Shown here: positions 39,689-51,300 of the stretch, piece after piece
Layout: each line of letters opens with the position of its first letter
How positions within the stretch are numbered: the stretch's first letter is position 1
NCBI RefSeq assembly: GCF_902362185.1
Contig: NC_044503.1
Span: 23,699,484 to 23,763,483 of the forward strand
DNA from: Chanos chanos
Lineage: Eukaryota; Chordata; Actinopteri; Gonorynchiformes; Chanidae
Length of the DNA: 64,000 nt
Direction: 5' to 3'
The notes under the pieces: model-generated
What the model was told of the DNA's origin: nothing
Databases searched by the model: none
Seen by the model: only the letters and a program-made list of their open reading frames with translations
Position numbers and translations under genes: made by a program

Positions 39689-40540
39689 ACTAACTGAGCA
39701 GGATGTCTCATATGCAATGGACCACTATTACCATTCTGGTCCAAACTCGCTTTTATAAAGCAGAATGTTCTGGCAGTCTGGTGAAATTATTACAATATGA
39801 TAAGAGTGTAATTCTGTTGATGTTTTCAGTTTAGATGTTCGATGATGTAATGTACTGTTCTTCAATCATCTCTAAATAGTCTAACCGATTTTAGAGACTG
39901 AGAACAGATCCATCACTGACCGATTACTGAATGACCACAATTTATCTACAAGAACCTCTGTTTGCATTATTCACTTCCATGCTGTTGTCAGTGCTGTTTG
40001 CCAAAGCACATTGGCTTGATAATGCAAAAAACAAAACACAAAAAAGTCTCAGTTATTGTTTTACCCTAACAGTACAATAAAAAAAAGAATCTTTTTAAAT
40101 ATTTGTATCTCAAAAACAACATACATTCAACGTAACGCAAATATCTAATCAGAAAAAAAAATCAAAATAATAGCGAGCCTAGCCGCAAGCATTAGTGCCA
40201 GCTACAAATTAGTATTCAAAGTTAGAGAGGAACATCTATTACCACTCAGCTTCGGCACTGGCCAAGGTCCAGTTTCACATTTTTCCCAGTGGTATGACTG
40301 AGTGGTTTATATGTGTATTAGTTCTGGAGCGGCGCTACACGGCACTTGACCTTGGGCGGGATCTATGTGCTTTGGCTTCGGCCGAGCATCAGTCCTGTCA
40401 GAGCTGCTCGCTCGCGTGACCTTGAACCGCAAAAAAAAAAAAAAAAAGACCATGGGCTTGGCACAGTCTAATTTCACCCCTGCTGCTCCATATCGACATG
40501 CTATGCTGGTTAATATTGGGAGGGGAGGGGAGGGGTAAGG

Positions 40541-40541
<1 letters not shown>

Positions 40542-40572
<31 letters not shown>
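40542..40572 (+). repeat. (GT)n microsatellite
   Basis: Near-pure GT repeat, preceded by a GGGGA repeat. Confidence 0.95.
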
Positions 40573-40576
<4 letters not shown>

Positions 40577-41169
40577 CTGTGATGAATAGCTATTGACTGC
40601 AGTCCAAGTGCTAGTCTTGGACAAGAGCATTCTTACCATGCTGTCGTTGGACGTTTTCTTTTCTTTTCTTTTTTTTTTTTTTGGCCTAAGCCGATAAAAT
40701 ACACTCCGATCAGGTTAATACAGAACATTAGTGTTGACACAGGGGTCAAATGACACTGCGGATGTGAAAACAGCGTCAGTGTGTGTAAATGACGCAGGTT
40801 GTATCATATGAAGTTAACCAAACGTACATAACACCAGTAACCACGCTACAGTCTCATGTACCACACACACCGCGAACATTTTCCATCACGATCAGCGCAG
40901 GACTTTTTACGTCAGTTTACATCATTTCTGGGGGAATATTGAGAACGCTAATCCTGAAGAGCTTCTCTGTTTCAATTCTAAAATAACTGCTCACTGGATT
41001 TCTTGTCAGAAATATTTCTTGCCTGTTCTGCCTGTGGTGAAGTGAGAGACAGGAGGTGTAGTGTGCACATTAGGATGCTGGCTGCATCATTTCTGCTCCC
41101 CAAGTTTTGAAGAGTGGAGCCAAGTCGAGCCAGGTTTCTCGCTTTGACATCACATGAACAGCGCTGGAG

Positions 41170-41172
<3 letters not shown>

Positions 41173-41207
<35 letters not shown>

Positions 41208-41383
41208 TTCCAGCGTTTTTTTTTTTTATGCCTCTCTCTCCCACATGCAGAAGACCCAGAGAGGCTGGCTTTCTGACCTCGGAGTTGCTCGTGTCTCCCT
41301 GCAAGAGCTGTCGGCTTTTTCGTTTCTGTGGGACTACTAGGGCAGCCACTCTGCAACCTCCCTCACTCTCTGCCCAGCCTGCT

Positions 41384-41422
<39 letters not shown>
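41173..41422 (+). repeat. (GA)n and (CA)n microsatellites flanking unique DNA
   Basis: GA repeat at 41173-41204 and CA repeat at 41388-41422, with a poly-T run at about 41217-41227 and unique sequence between. Long open frames here on both strands are products of the repeats and are not genes. Confidence 0.9.
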
Positions 41423-41427
<5 letters not shown>

Positions 41428-42937
41428 AACGTAAAATGTTCCCCAATTTGCATTTCCAGCAGTGCCACAGAGTGCAGGATCACCCCAGGCTAGCTGCCCA
41501 AAAGAAGAGCTATGAACAGCTACAAGAAGGTGCTTGGCACAGTTAGAGCCCCCGAGATTTTGGGCTAAATCTCCGAGGGTCACATTCTTTCCTTTTCATT
41601 CTCCTTTCTCTCTGCTACCTTTCCAACTTTTTTCTCCCAAGTGCAATTTTTTTTAAAAGTAGTTTTGGAATATTTGTTGTGATGTCTCTTAAACTTTTGG
41701 CAGATGTAGCCAAATATAACTTCATGTAACTTGGCAAATATAACCAAATATAACTTTGCATCTTTTTGTGAAGATTTTTGATTGCGGTGCAGCTGAATGA
41801 AGAATTCATTCAGTGGATTACAGTGTTTAAACTCTGAATATGTGGTTTATAAATATTACCCAAAAAATAAACTGCATCTTAACATTTTGACTGTCGTTGT
41901 CATTTTTGTGTTAATCTTAATTTGTTAATCTTAATTAAATGAGGGAATATTGCACCTTGATCCATTTGGCTCTGTCTAATTGTGACTGATGTCTTGAAAA
42001 TTGTTTTTGTTTCTTTTTCTTTACAACAGAAGTTATGATTTTCTTAGGCTTTGGCCGATTAGCAAGATTACATTTCCACTCAAACAGATACGGGTCCAGA
42101 TTGAAAGAGAGAGAGAGAGAGAGAGAGAGGGTGTAGTCTTTGTCAAGGAAAAAAAAATAATAATGTTACCTACATCTCAATCATTTGGCCAATTTTTTAA
42201 GCAGTGACCATAAGTCAGGAAAAAGCCTTTGTCCTCCGTTCACTCTTTTTCTTCCCACCTCTCCAGGAACCGTGAGGACTGTGCTTGGGGCGACAGACAT
42301 CTTAGGAAGAGCCCACCTTTAAACCCACAGCTCTGTGACTCCAACCATGACCCTTGGCTGGGAGGATCCCTCAGGCGAAGTTTAAACGAGCTCCCCCAGG
42401 TCTAGCCCCCCTCTCCTCCCCTCTCTCTCTCTTCACCCCTGTACATTTTAGAGGATTACTCCAGTTTGCTTTCTATGAGTGTACTTATTTGTATAACATG
42501 GATAAAGGTGGATACAGTGGATTGCTTCAGTTTTTTTTTTTTTCCTTTTTTTAAAAGGGGGCGGGGAGATGCGTCGAATGGCAGATTGCTGTTTGCATAG
42601 GCACAGAGAAAGGATGTGGATTGTCGAGATTAAAGGTGACAGTGGACATGCTTTAAAGGTTTCGAAGCTACATGGAATTCTAAACCGTAGAACCAAGTTG
42701 TCAGGCGTGTTCCATTGTTTAAAAAGGAAAAGGGGAGGGGGGGGGGGTGTTGAACGGCGTCCATATTTAAAAAAGAACAAATGTTATATATCCCTTGGAT
42801 TTCTCTTGTTATATATGACCGAAAGGGTTTTTTTTTTTGTAAAGTCTAATTATCATTATTATGAGAGAGCTCTGATATTGATCCACGCCCGTCACTGCAG
42901 AAAAGAAGAAGAAAAAAAAAGAATGTTTGGGGGGGTG

Positions 42938-42939
<2 letters not shown>

Positions 42940-42980
<41 letters not shown>

Positions 42981-42984
42981 TGCA

Positions 42985-43015
<31 letters not shown>

Positions 43016-43021
43016 GGGGGA
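42940..43021 (+). repeat. (GT)n microsatellite with terminal G run
   Basis: GT repeat with a short GCGCGTGCA interruption and twelve-odd G at its right end. Confidence 0.95.
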
Positions 43022-43049
43022 GCACCGCACAATCCGACTGGACGGGGCG

Positions 43050-43140
43050 ATCGATAGTATACTCTATCAGCTGTTTCCATGGCAACTCGATGAATGAGGC
43101 CAGAGCCTGTGGTTTATTTACACCTGTCTAGTTCACATAG
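43050..43140. promoter_or_regulatory. Compact cluster of RFX, CUT, RUNX and forkhead-like motifs
   Basis: About 120 bp of unique DNA lie between two GT microsatellites. In order it holds ATCGATA (43050-43056, cut-type core), the near-perfect palindrome GTTTCCATGGCAAC (43073-43086, the full RFX X-box form), TGTGGTTT (RUNX core), TTTATTTACA (forkhead core on the minus strand) and CACCTG (E-box), the last three within about 43110-43130. The motifs are seen; enhancer function is inferred. Confidence 0.35.
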
Positions 43141-43145
43141 CCTGC

Positions 43146-43255
43146 TGTGTGTGTATGTGTGTGTGTGTGTGCGCATGTGGGGTGTGTGTGTGTGTGTGTG
43201 CGTGTTTGTGCGTGTGTGTGCATGCGTGTGCGTGTGTGTGTGTGTGTGTGCGCGC
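43146..43255 (+). repeat. Interrupted (GT)n microsatellite
   Basis: GT repeat with CG and CATG interruptions and a short GGGG break. Confidence 0.95.
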
Positions 43256-44059
43256 TACAGTGGAGTCAGGAAAATGAATGAATACTATCCTCAGATCCCT
43301 ATCACATTTCCTCAAAGATTTCTCATATGCTATGCAGCTATTTGTTGGTGAAAACAGTGACTTGACTTTTAATGGTTCATCTGTTTTTTTGGGTTTTTTT
43401 TTTAAGTTTTTTAGTTTTTTTTTTTATCCTTGTTTATATACTCAGTTCGTTTTTTGTTTCTAGAGTAAATTGAGTGTCTGGCACTTTATCTTAGGCCACC
43501 AATATATTTTCTGCCCTTTCACAAACCTGAAAAAAAAAAGTCTTCATACAAGTAGCAGGGTCTCCACTTTGTATTGACCTCAATTAGAAGGTCAAATGAG
43601 CATGTTCTTTGCGATGGCTCTTAGCTCATCCTAAGCGAAAAATTGGACAAAGACGAAAAAAGCCGAGGAAAGGACTAACCCTTACCATAAAGGTGACAAT
43701 GTCCAGTCTGTAAATGTGTGTGTGTAAATTTAGATATAGATATGGATGTAGATACAGACAGTGACAGTGGGACAATATTTGCCCTTTTGATTCAATGTAG
43801 AAGACTGCAGTTTGTCATGTCCGTGCTACTTTAGGATTCACCATTAGATGAACTACATCAGCATTTGTCTTCAGTCTGCACTGAACAGTACATAACGTGG
43901 GACAATCCAGTCGAATCCTGCAGACATCTCCCATGTGCAGTAGATGATTTCTTGGCCGTTTCTGAGGGAAGATCGGTGTGATACAGACAATGCAGAAACT
44001 CCATTTTACAGCAGCTCTGTGTTTTCCGAGCTGTGCCTGAAAGGTGTTGACAGACATGA

Positions 44060-44060
44060 G

Positions 44061-44110
<50 letters not shown>
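44060..44110 (+). repeat. (CT)n-(CA)n compound microsatellite
   Basis: CT repeat passing directly into CA repeat. Confidence 0.95.
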
Positions 44111-44684
44111 CACAGTTTTTGCCACAGTCCTGAATTGGATGGGCTCCCCAAATAGCACCCCCCCGCTCCCCCCAACCCCACACCCCCTCAAAAAATTTCT
44201 ATCCAACAATCAGGCTTCCACTCCCAGCCCCCTCCGATCAATGACAGTTTCATATGGCCTCTCAGCCCAGCAGTGGCGTGTGTCCTATTGATTTATTGAC
44301 TTAAGTCTAAGCAGTAGCCCCATCCAAACCCTCTGCTCAGTGGGCAGCTTACAGCTACTGTCAACTACTCTACCCACTGACTGGCTTCACCCAGGCTATG
44401 CCCTACACAGCTCGTTGGAGCCAATCACAATACACTACAGTGGATGGTGCTAAACATTGCATAGCTCTATGGTTTTACGCTCGTATGTTGGCCTGTAAGA
44501 GCACAATTATTCAGATTGAGTCTTTTTGTGTGTATCTCCACTGGGAGGACCGTTAGAAGATGCAGCAGAACACAAAAGTGTTTACAAACAAATAACCGTC
44601 GAATTAGACAAAAATATTTAGAGAAAATATTCTCTCCGAGGTCCTGCAGCACATTCATCCGTCCATTGAGTTGTAAAAGGTCTG

Positions 44685-44708
44685 CCCCCCCCCCCCCCCC
44701 CCCCCCCC
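44685..44708 (+). repeat. Poly-C tract (24 C)
   Basis: Uninterrupted C run, the longest mononucleotide G/C run in the window. Confidence 0.9.
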
Positions 44709-45068
44709 GGCTTCCATTTTATGATTCACCTCTGAGACAACTGTTTTTATCTGACCATGTGCTCCGCCCCTTCCCCCATAGCATCCCTCAGGCTCCAAAT
44801 GTCTGTACGCACTGACCAGTGAAAAGGCCAGAGGAAAAAGAGGGGGGGGGGCCAGCTGGACACTCCCTGAGCTCCGGCCTCCCATTCCATTTTGGGTGGA
44901 GGTGGGGGGGGATGGGGAGGGGAGGGTTTCCATTAACACTGCCCACTGACAGCTGGTCCAAAAGAGAGGGGATTGTATGTCAGTGACCTGTCCACAATGT
45001 CCAGCTGGGGGGTCACACCACTACCCACCTCCAGCCACGTGCTACACAGCCATCTGTGTCCATGGCAG

Positions 45069-45070
<2 letters not shown>

Positions 45071-45116
<46 letters not shown>

Positions 45117-45130
45117 TGTCTCTCTCTCTT
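45071..45130 (+). repeat. (CT)n microsatellite
   Basis: CT repeat with two CTGT interruptions. Confidence 0.95.
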
Positions 45131-45764
45131 TTTGGATGTGCTGAAAAGAAAAAAAAAAAGAAGAAGCAGTGGTTGCTTAATCTTAGAACCTTTTGGTGAC
45201 CAACATAGCATCTGCTCTCTCAGCACTGGGCTACGTAAACACCACGAAGTCAAAAGGCAATTCCTACTCCAATTATCTAATTATGCCGACCTCTTGTTTT
45301 TTTGTTTTTTCTTCCCCCAGATTTTACCCACTGTGGCTGTTGTATCAGTACAAGATCCATGCTGATCTGTTGTGGTTGTATTGTCAATATTGCTATTGCT
45401 ATTTAAAAAGCTGTACGCCTGACACCCTCAGCACTTTGTACCCCAATCAAGTCTAATCTTCATTTTGGAAAAGGATTATGAAATCTGATTTATCCCACAG
45501 ATCTGAGAACACAGTGCATTTCTTCATTTCACATTTCAATATCAGTGGACTAATGGTGCGCACAGATGGAGGAGGGAGTCGGGTGTAGTGTCCTTATTCA
45601 AAGTACTGGTCCTGATCAAGGACCAGATTAGCACAGGCCTGTTGTCAGTGCTCTCTCCTTCACACTATCTCTTCTCCCCCTCCCTCCCCTTTCATCATCT
45701 TCTTCACCCTGTCCTTCTGGCTTCAACTGTTTAAGGTGATTGGATCTGGCCCATCCTCCCAGCC

Positions 45765-46231
45765 AGGTCAGCAGAGGTCAAAGGTTACTGACCCTTGATT
45801 TTCCTCGACCCCTGATTTTTTTTTGTCAGCAATCTCTGATGGTCATCGAATTTTTTTGTTTGTTTGTTTCTTCTAGCAAAGAAAATCTGAATTTATTCTT
45901 TTAACCTTTGCTGGTCAAAAAACAAAACAAAACAATATAATTGACTTCATACATGAAGCAATCGACAGAACCCTTACATAATGCTTACAGTCTTCCTCAC
46001 GCTAATTAGTCCATTCTACTTTGCATTGGCAGAGATAAAAAAAAGATTGAGCGAGAAGTTTCACTCTCACAGAATTTCCTTTACCATGGCTCATTTCTCC
46101 TCAGACCGGAGTGAACAGTGTGTGCCGAGCTCTTTGAACATGGTCTTAAGGTTTGGATGGTGAAGAGTGTGTTCCAACCGCAGTAGCTCCTGGTCTTTGA
46201 CCTATGAACTGGGTTTCTGTTGCTAGGCGAC
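45765..46231. promoter_or_regulatory. Candidate enhancer with nuclear-receptor half-site cluster
   Basis: At 45765-45794 four hexamers follow one another: AGGTCA, GCAG spacer, AGGTCA, A spacer, AGGTTA, C spacer, TGACCC. This gives DR4, DR1 and an inverted pair in 30 bp. A second DR1 (TGACCTATGAACT, minus-strand AGTTCA-T-AGGTCA) lies at 46198-46210, and a degenerate RFX X-box at 46219-46231. It sits about 9 kb upstream of the ONECUT gene. Function and target are inferred. Confidence 0.3.
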
Positions 46232-46786
46232 AGCAGCATCCACCGATGGAGACCCTGACTCTGTGGAGCCCCAGGGCGGAGGGGTCAGTGGAGCCAGTGG
46301 TCATTCTAAACTCCCCTGGGACGTTCCCATACTGAGATGAAACTGGTAGTGGATCTCAGCAGAGAGCTGATGTAAATCTGATACCCAGTATTAAAAAAGA
46401 ACAACTGTACCCCCTTTGAATTCTGGCATTTATAATGGAAACAGGAATACTCTAGAGTGTCTAAGAAATTTAGGTTTTCAATACCTATGAATATTCACAG
46501 CCTCACAATTGTTTACACAAGTACATTACTGTCAAGGTTTAAATGATTGATATGCTTAATTTACGTGTTTTCAACAAGAATCAGACATTAAAAATTAGAC
46601 TGCATTCTGGAGCGCTTTATGTGGGCCATTTACCTTACAGTTTCTGTGAACATTTGAACACTGTTGAGATTCTGAGGAGTGGGGGTCAACCACAGGCAGT
46701 CATAGCAGGACCTGTATGACTAACTAAATAAATTACCAGCAGGCTAAGACAAGGAAAGAGATCTATAGCATAGCCTGGTGATGTCA

Positions 46787-47012
46787 GTGTGTGTGCGTGT
46801 GTGTCTGTCTGTCTGTCTCATTTTTTCTTCTCTCACATAGAGAATTTCCTTTCATTCTTTTCCAGAGGTCTTAAGTTTACCCTCTACAAGTCGGGCCAGT
46901 TGTGGTAAGAGCACCTACCCTGGGGTAGAAAACACTTTTGTGTGTATGTGTGTGTGTGTGTGTGTGTCTATATATGTGTCTAAAATAGTCACACACACAC
47001 ACACACACATAC
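46787..47012 (+). repeat. GT, TG/TA and CA microsatellites
   Basis: Short GT/GTCT repeat near 46787-46818, then GT (46938-46968) and CA (46991-47018 region) tracts that are inverted relative to each other and can pair. Confidence 0.85.
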
Positions 47013-47367
47013 ACACACGTATATATATGACAAATATTTTCACTGTAAAGCAGTGGGATGGAGCTTTGTATAAATATGGCCATTTACTATCTTTAGGTCA
47101 AAGGGAGGCACCTTTCTGTTTTGTTTTAAGCCTTGTGTTTGAAGTGTGAACAGGTATCTCTCCAGTCTCTCCCCCCAAAGGTATTTATACATATTGTACA
47201 TTCTCCGTGAGGGCTCTGTTTTTTGTTTTATCGTGAGGGTACGGGAATTACTGAAAATGATTGGATGAAAGCATAAGGATTTATTCTGTGTATTTAGTTT
47301 CACATGAAGAAATATTAGTATTTTATGATTTGTTTCATTTACTGCATGTGCCTCACACTTGTGATTA

Positions 47368-47428
47368 GTTGTGTGTGTGTGTGTGTGTGTGTGTGTCTGG
47401 GTGAGAAAGAGAGAGAGAGAGAGAGAGC
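47368..47428 (+). repeat. (GT)n and (GA)n microsatellites
   Basis: GT repeat at about 47368-47398 followed by GA repeat at about 47405-47428. Confidence 0.9.
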
Positions 47429-47790
47429 GAGGGATAGAGAGATTTGGTTGGTTGCGGGGGGAGAGATGGTATCAATCGCAACGCTTGGCCATTGAATGTA
47501 TTGATTAGCCACCATTCTCATTAACATGTTGATTAAAAAGAGACAGGGAGAGAAACAGAGAGCAGAGGGAAAGGTCTCAAACGCCAGACTCCAGAGAGGA
47601 CCAGCCAGAGAGGATGCTGCATTCAAGAGGAGAGAGGAAACGGGAGGAGAGGAAGAGGTGGAAAAGAAAAAGGTTCGAGGAAAAGTGGACGGATAAGAAG
47701 AGCGATTTATCCATAGACTCGTATGAGGAGATTTGTCCATGCTGTGGGGGGCTTAACCACACAGGATTCAAGCTCTGAGTCAAGAACCAA

Positions 47791-47809
47791 AGGGAGAGAG
47801 GATGAGGGG

Positions 47810-47844
<35 letters not shown>

Positions 47845-47866
47845 AGAGAGAGAAGGAGAGAGAGAC
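47791..47866 (+). repeat. (GA)n microsatellite
   Basis: GA-rich purine tract with GGAG and AAAG interruptions. Confidence 0.9.
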
Positions 47867-48028
47867 AAGATGTAGCCTGACTGCAATGCACCCACCCACC
47901 CCCCCCCTCCCTGAAGGGAACCAATCGGACTAAACACACACATACACACACTTCAGAAGAAAAGAAAACGTCGTACACGCTTGCGTGCAGTTGCAAGAGA
48001 TTACTAACAGTTTGAAGAAAGTCGGCAG

Positions 48029-48060
48029 TCTCTCTCTCTCTTGAGAGAGAGAGAGAGAGA
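48029..48060. repeat. Perfect (CT)n-(GA)n inverted repeat
   Basis: TCTCTCTCTCTC meets GAGAGAGAGAGA around a two-base centre (TT), a short perfect hairpin or cruciform former. Confidence 0.9.
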
Positions 48061-48196
48061 AGGAGAAAAAAGAAAATTCAAACAGTATGTATTTATGTAC
48101 ATGTGTATCCTTTGCCTACACTGACTTCTGGATGTCAATAATATGTTTACATTTGTATTGACATGCCGTAAAGTATATATATTAGAGTACGTGTAT

Positions 48197-48385
48197 TTGT
48201 GTGCATGTGTGTGAGTGTGTGTGTGCGTGTGTGTGTATACATTCTATTATATATTTTATATATTTAATTTATATACATACATAAATATATACACACACAC
48301 ACACACACACACATACATATATTAGAATGTATGTGGCGCGCGCGCGCGCGTGTGCGTGCATGCGTGCGTGTGTGTGTGTGTGCAC
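48197..48385 (+). repeat. GT / AT / CA / CG compound repeat with Z-DNA-prone run
   Basis: GT-rich DNA passes into an AT-rich stretch, a CA repeat (about 48291-48312), and then 50 bp of strictly alternating purine-pyrimidine (48336-48385) that starts with about seven CG units. The two ATTCTA/TAGAAT arms at about 48241 and 48323 are inverted copies. Confidence 0.9.
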
Positions 48386-51300
48386 TTAAGACATGTCCAA
48401 AGATTCACTTGGAGATATGAATTGTTACTGACTTAGTGGATCTGTGGATAGCCATACATTTTTCAATGTCTGATTTGAAACGATGCCATATTTACCATGA
48501 TTTCGCAGATGCACAGAAATCGTTCACATTGCCAATACTATTTTAGACTGTGCAGTTTTGTCTAAATTCGAGGTGATTGAGCAGGAATGTACGTAACACG
48601 TGTTGAAAGAATCGTCAGTTACTGTAGATTCAATAATTTACACATTTCAGTCCTTTACTTTACCGTATATAGAAATAAAATGACCTCTGTTGTGAAAAAA
48701 AATCTTCAGGCTCACTAGATTAGGGCTCTGTTGTAGTCCCCTACAACGCGCGTTCAATATTCTTCTCACTATCACAGTTACAGAAAAAGGATGAAATTAC
48801 TCACGTGTCTGTCGATTAATTTCAGTGTTGTAGGCCTAAATATGGTTGGTATGCTGCGAAAGGAAAAAGGATGCTTCAGATACTAATAATTAACACTTGC
48901 AACGCATGCATGTGCGTTTTCCTGCGGCATTAAATGTATTTCAGCGAGTGGATAAAAGGTACGGACGCCTATATTATTATTCGATCGATAGGTACTTGAC
49001 CACTGCACTTCCGCAGGCTCTCATATGCGCGCAGGCGCGCCTCACATTTTTTTTTATGTTTAACTTCCAAAATCAATCCAATTCTTTTTTTCTTTTTTTA
49101 CATTTTGAAAGATTAGCTGATACAATTTACTGTGTAGAATTCATTAACCATTTAGAATTTAGAATTCATCGCGCGCTTGGCTATATATGTAACCTTGAGT
49201 GATCAGTCATTTTCAAAATGTAAAATAGGTAGGCAGTTAGAATAACGTTTGATTTTTGGTTACAGCGGTAAAGAAAAAAACTTGAATATTTAAAATGGGT
49301 GTCTCTAGTAGCTTGTGGATGCGTTAAATTGGTTTGTGATTACTCAAAGTCTTTATATAACGCCAGATATCTTGAGGTGCTGTACTCTTACACCTATGTA
49401 AGTTAGTACATGATTATCTTTGTTTTCATGCAGAACATAACTAGTGCTTTGCAATTGATAAACGGATTATATATCCCATGAACTGTCTGACCAAACAAAT
49501 TTCATGGAATCGAGAGGCTTTTTCCCTTGGAACATACTCAAAAAAGACCGAAAGGCATTTCAGAGGCCTTGCTCAATTCATCGAGGACTTACTTTTGAGG
49601 AGGATCAATGAAAACACACAGAGAGAGGTCTACAAATGAGATGACGCAGTTTAATTGATAATTAATGGTCATATGAGCACGTCACATCTAGTTCTGTTCT
49701 GTTATTTTCTCACCTGAAACAAAAAACAGCCCAGAGAAGTCCTGTTTTAATTTTTAAAGAAAAATGCAATACGTTTTAATGAATGACGGTGCTGTTAAAT
49801 CACTATAAACGTTCAATGTAATTTTATTTCTCTCGCTTTTAAATAAGTTCCATGACTGCATAAGAGCTATGTAAGTATGGATGTTGATTGAAATGCTTTT
49901 TTTGGACAAAACATCAGCTGGAATATTGGATATCTAAAAAAGTCATGTAAATTGGGGGAAAACAGCACCAACCCATGATAAGGAGCTAATTATTTTTCTG
50001 TAGTTATAACTGAAGGTAAACATACGTAGTAAACTAATAAGGGTCCTTTGGGGTACTCTTTAGTGTAAATTCAACTCGAAACGTGTTCCAAACCGAATTA
50101 CTGTTCATTTTCATTTATGCATCAGAAACGTATAATAATGAATTTCCATTGTTTTTACTCATAGGCCTAGCTGTTGGGACCTATTTATTACCTTATTGAC
50201 TTTTTATTTTTTATTTTTTCTACCTTGCGCCCTTGCAATCGCGTTATTGATTTGAGTAGGCTACCATGTGAATATTCATTAACTTTTGCTGTGCATCAGT
50301 GTGATCTTTTCATTTTAAGAGAACGCAATAATATTTATCCCATGCTATAACGTGTGCAATATTTTTCTCTCATTTAAACCAATTTTAATTATAACATTTG
50401 TGCCACAAAGCAAAACTATTTGCTGGCCTACATTACTTCTAATCTCATACTTAAAACGGTACTGCTGGGCTAACTAAACAGTGATTAATTTAATTTTTTC
50501 CCCCATCTAAAAAACAGTGCAAAAATTGTTATAGTTTTCAGATTGCTTAAAACGACGCACAAATGGTTGTTTGTTGTCGGTCCTGTAGGATTACCCGAAA
50601 TGGGCCTTTTAAACTCGCATTTTAGACAGAATATTTAAGAAGTTGGATACCATACAACTGGATTTTATATTTTAACAATGCCAGAATTGTATCAGTGTTG
50701 TTATCATTGTGTAATATATTTTTTTTATTTCATTTTATTTCATTCCACTCGAGCTATTTTAAAACCAAAGCACTAAAAGCACTTTTTATCCAATAATGAC
50801 AAGAGCAATATCGTACTCTTGGCTTCCAAGCTTTTTCAGTTATAGAGAACAAACTGTGCTCTTTTATGTGTGTCAAAGGTAAAGCTGTAGTTTTAAATAA
50901 AATTGGAGACTACAGTTTCTGAAATCCGTATAAAATAGCCAGTGTTATATTGCCGTTTTTTTTTTTCTTTAAAAGAAGATAGGACAACATTCCCTGAATG
51001 TTATAATCTGTAATGCATTTAATGTGAATACTGTAATCTTTAATGCGTTCAACCCTTATCCGATGGGACACGGAGAAATGTAACACTGGATTTATCCGTG
51101 TTGTTTTTTCTAGCTGTCACTGATGTGAATGTGTTTTTAGCACGGTAAAGATCTGGAAATTTGAAAGATTGTCTCGCCATCTTTCAAAATAGTTAACTCA
51201 TGCGCTCTTACACTTTGGCGTCAAATGGTAAATGTGATACATCAGTAGCACTTGTATTAAGTTCGTCAGTGCAACTTCGTATTCTTTGAATTACTATGTG

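Noticed and set aside
40978-41583. 201-codon open frame on the minus strand
   Set aside because: It runs through a GA and a CA microsatellite; the parts outside them resemble no protein family, and there is no start context or splice support.
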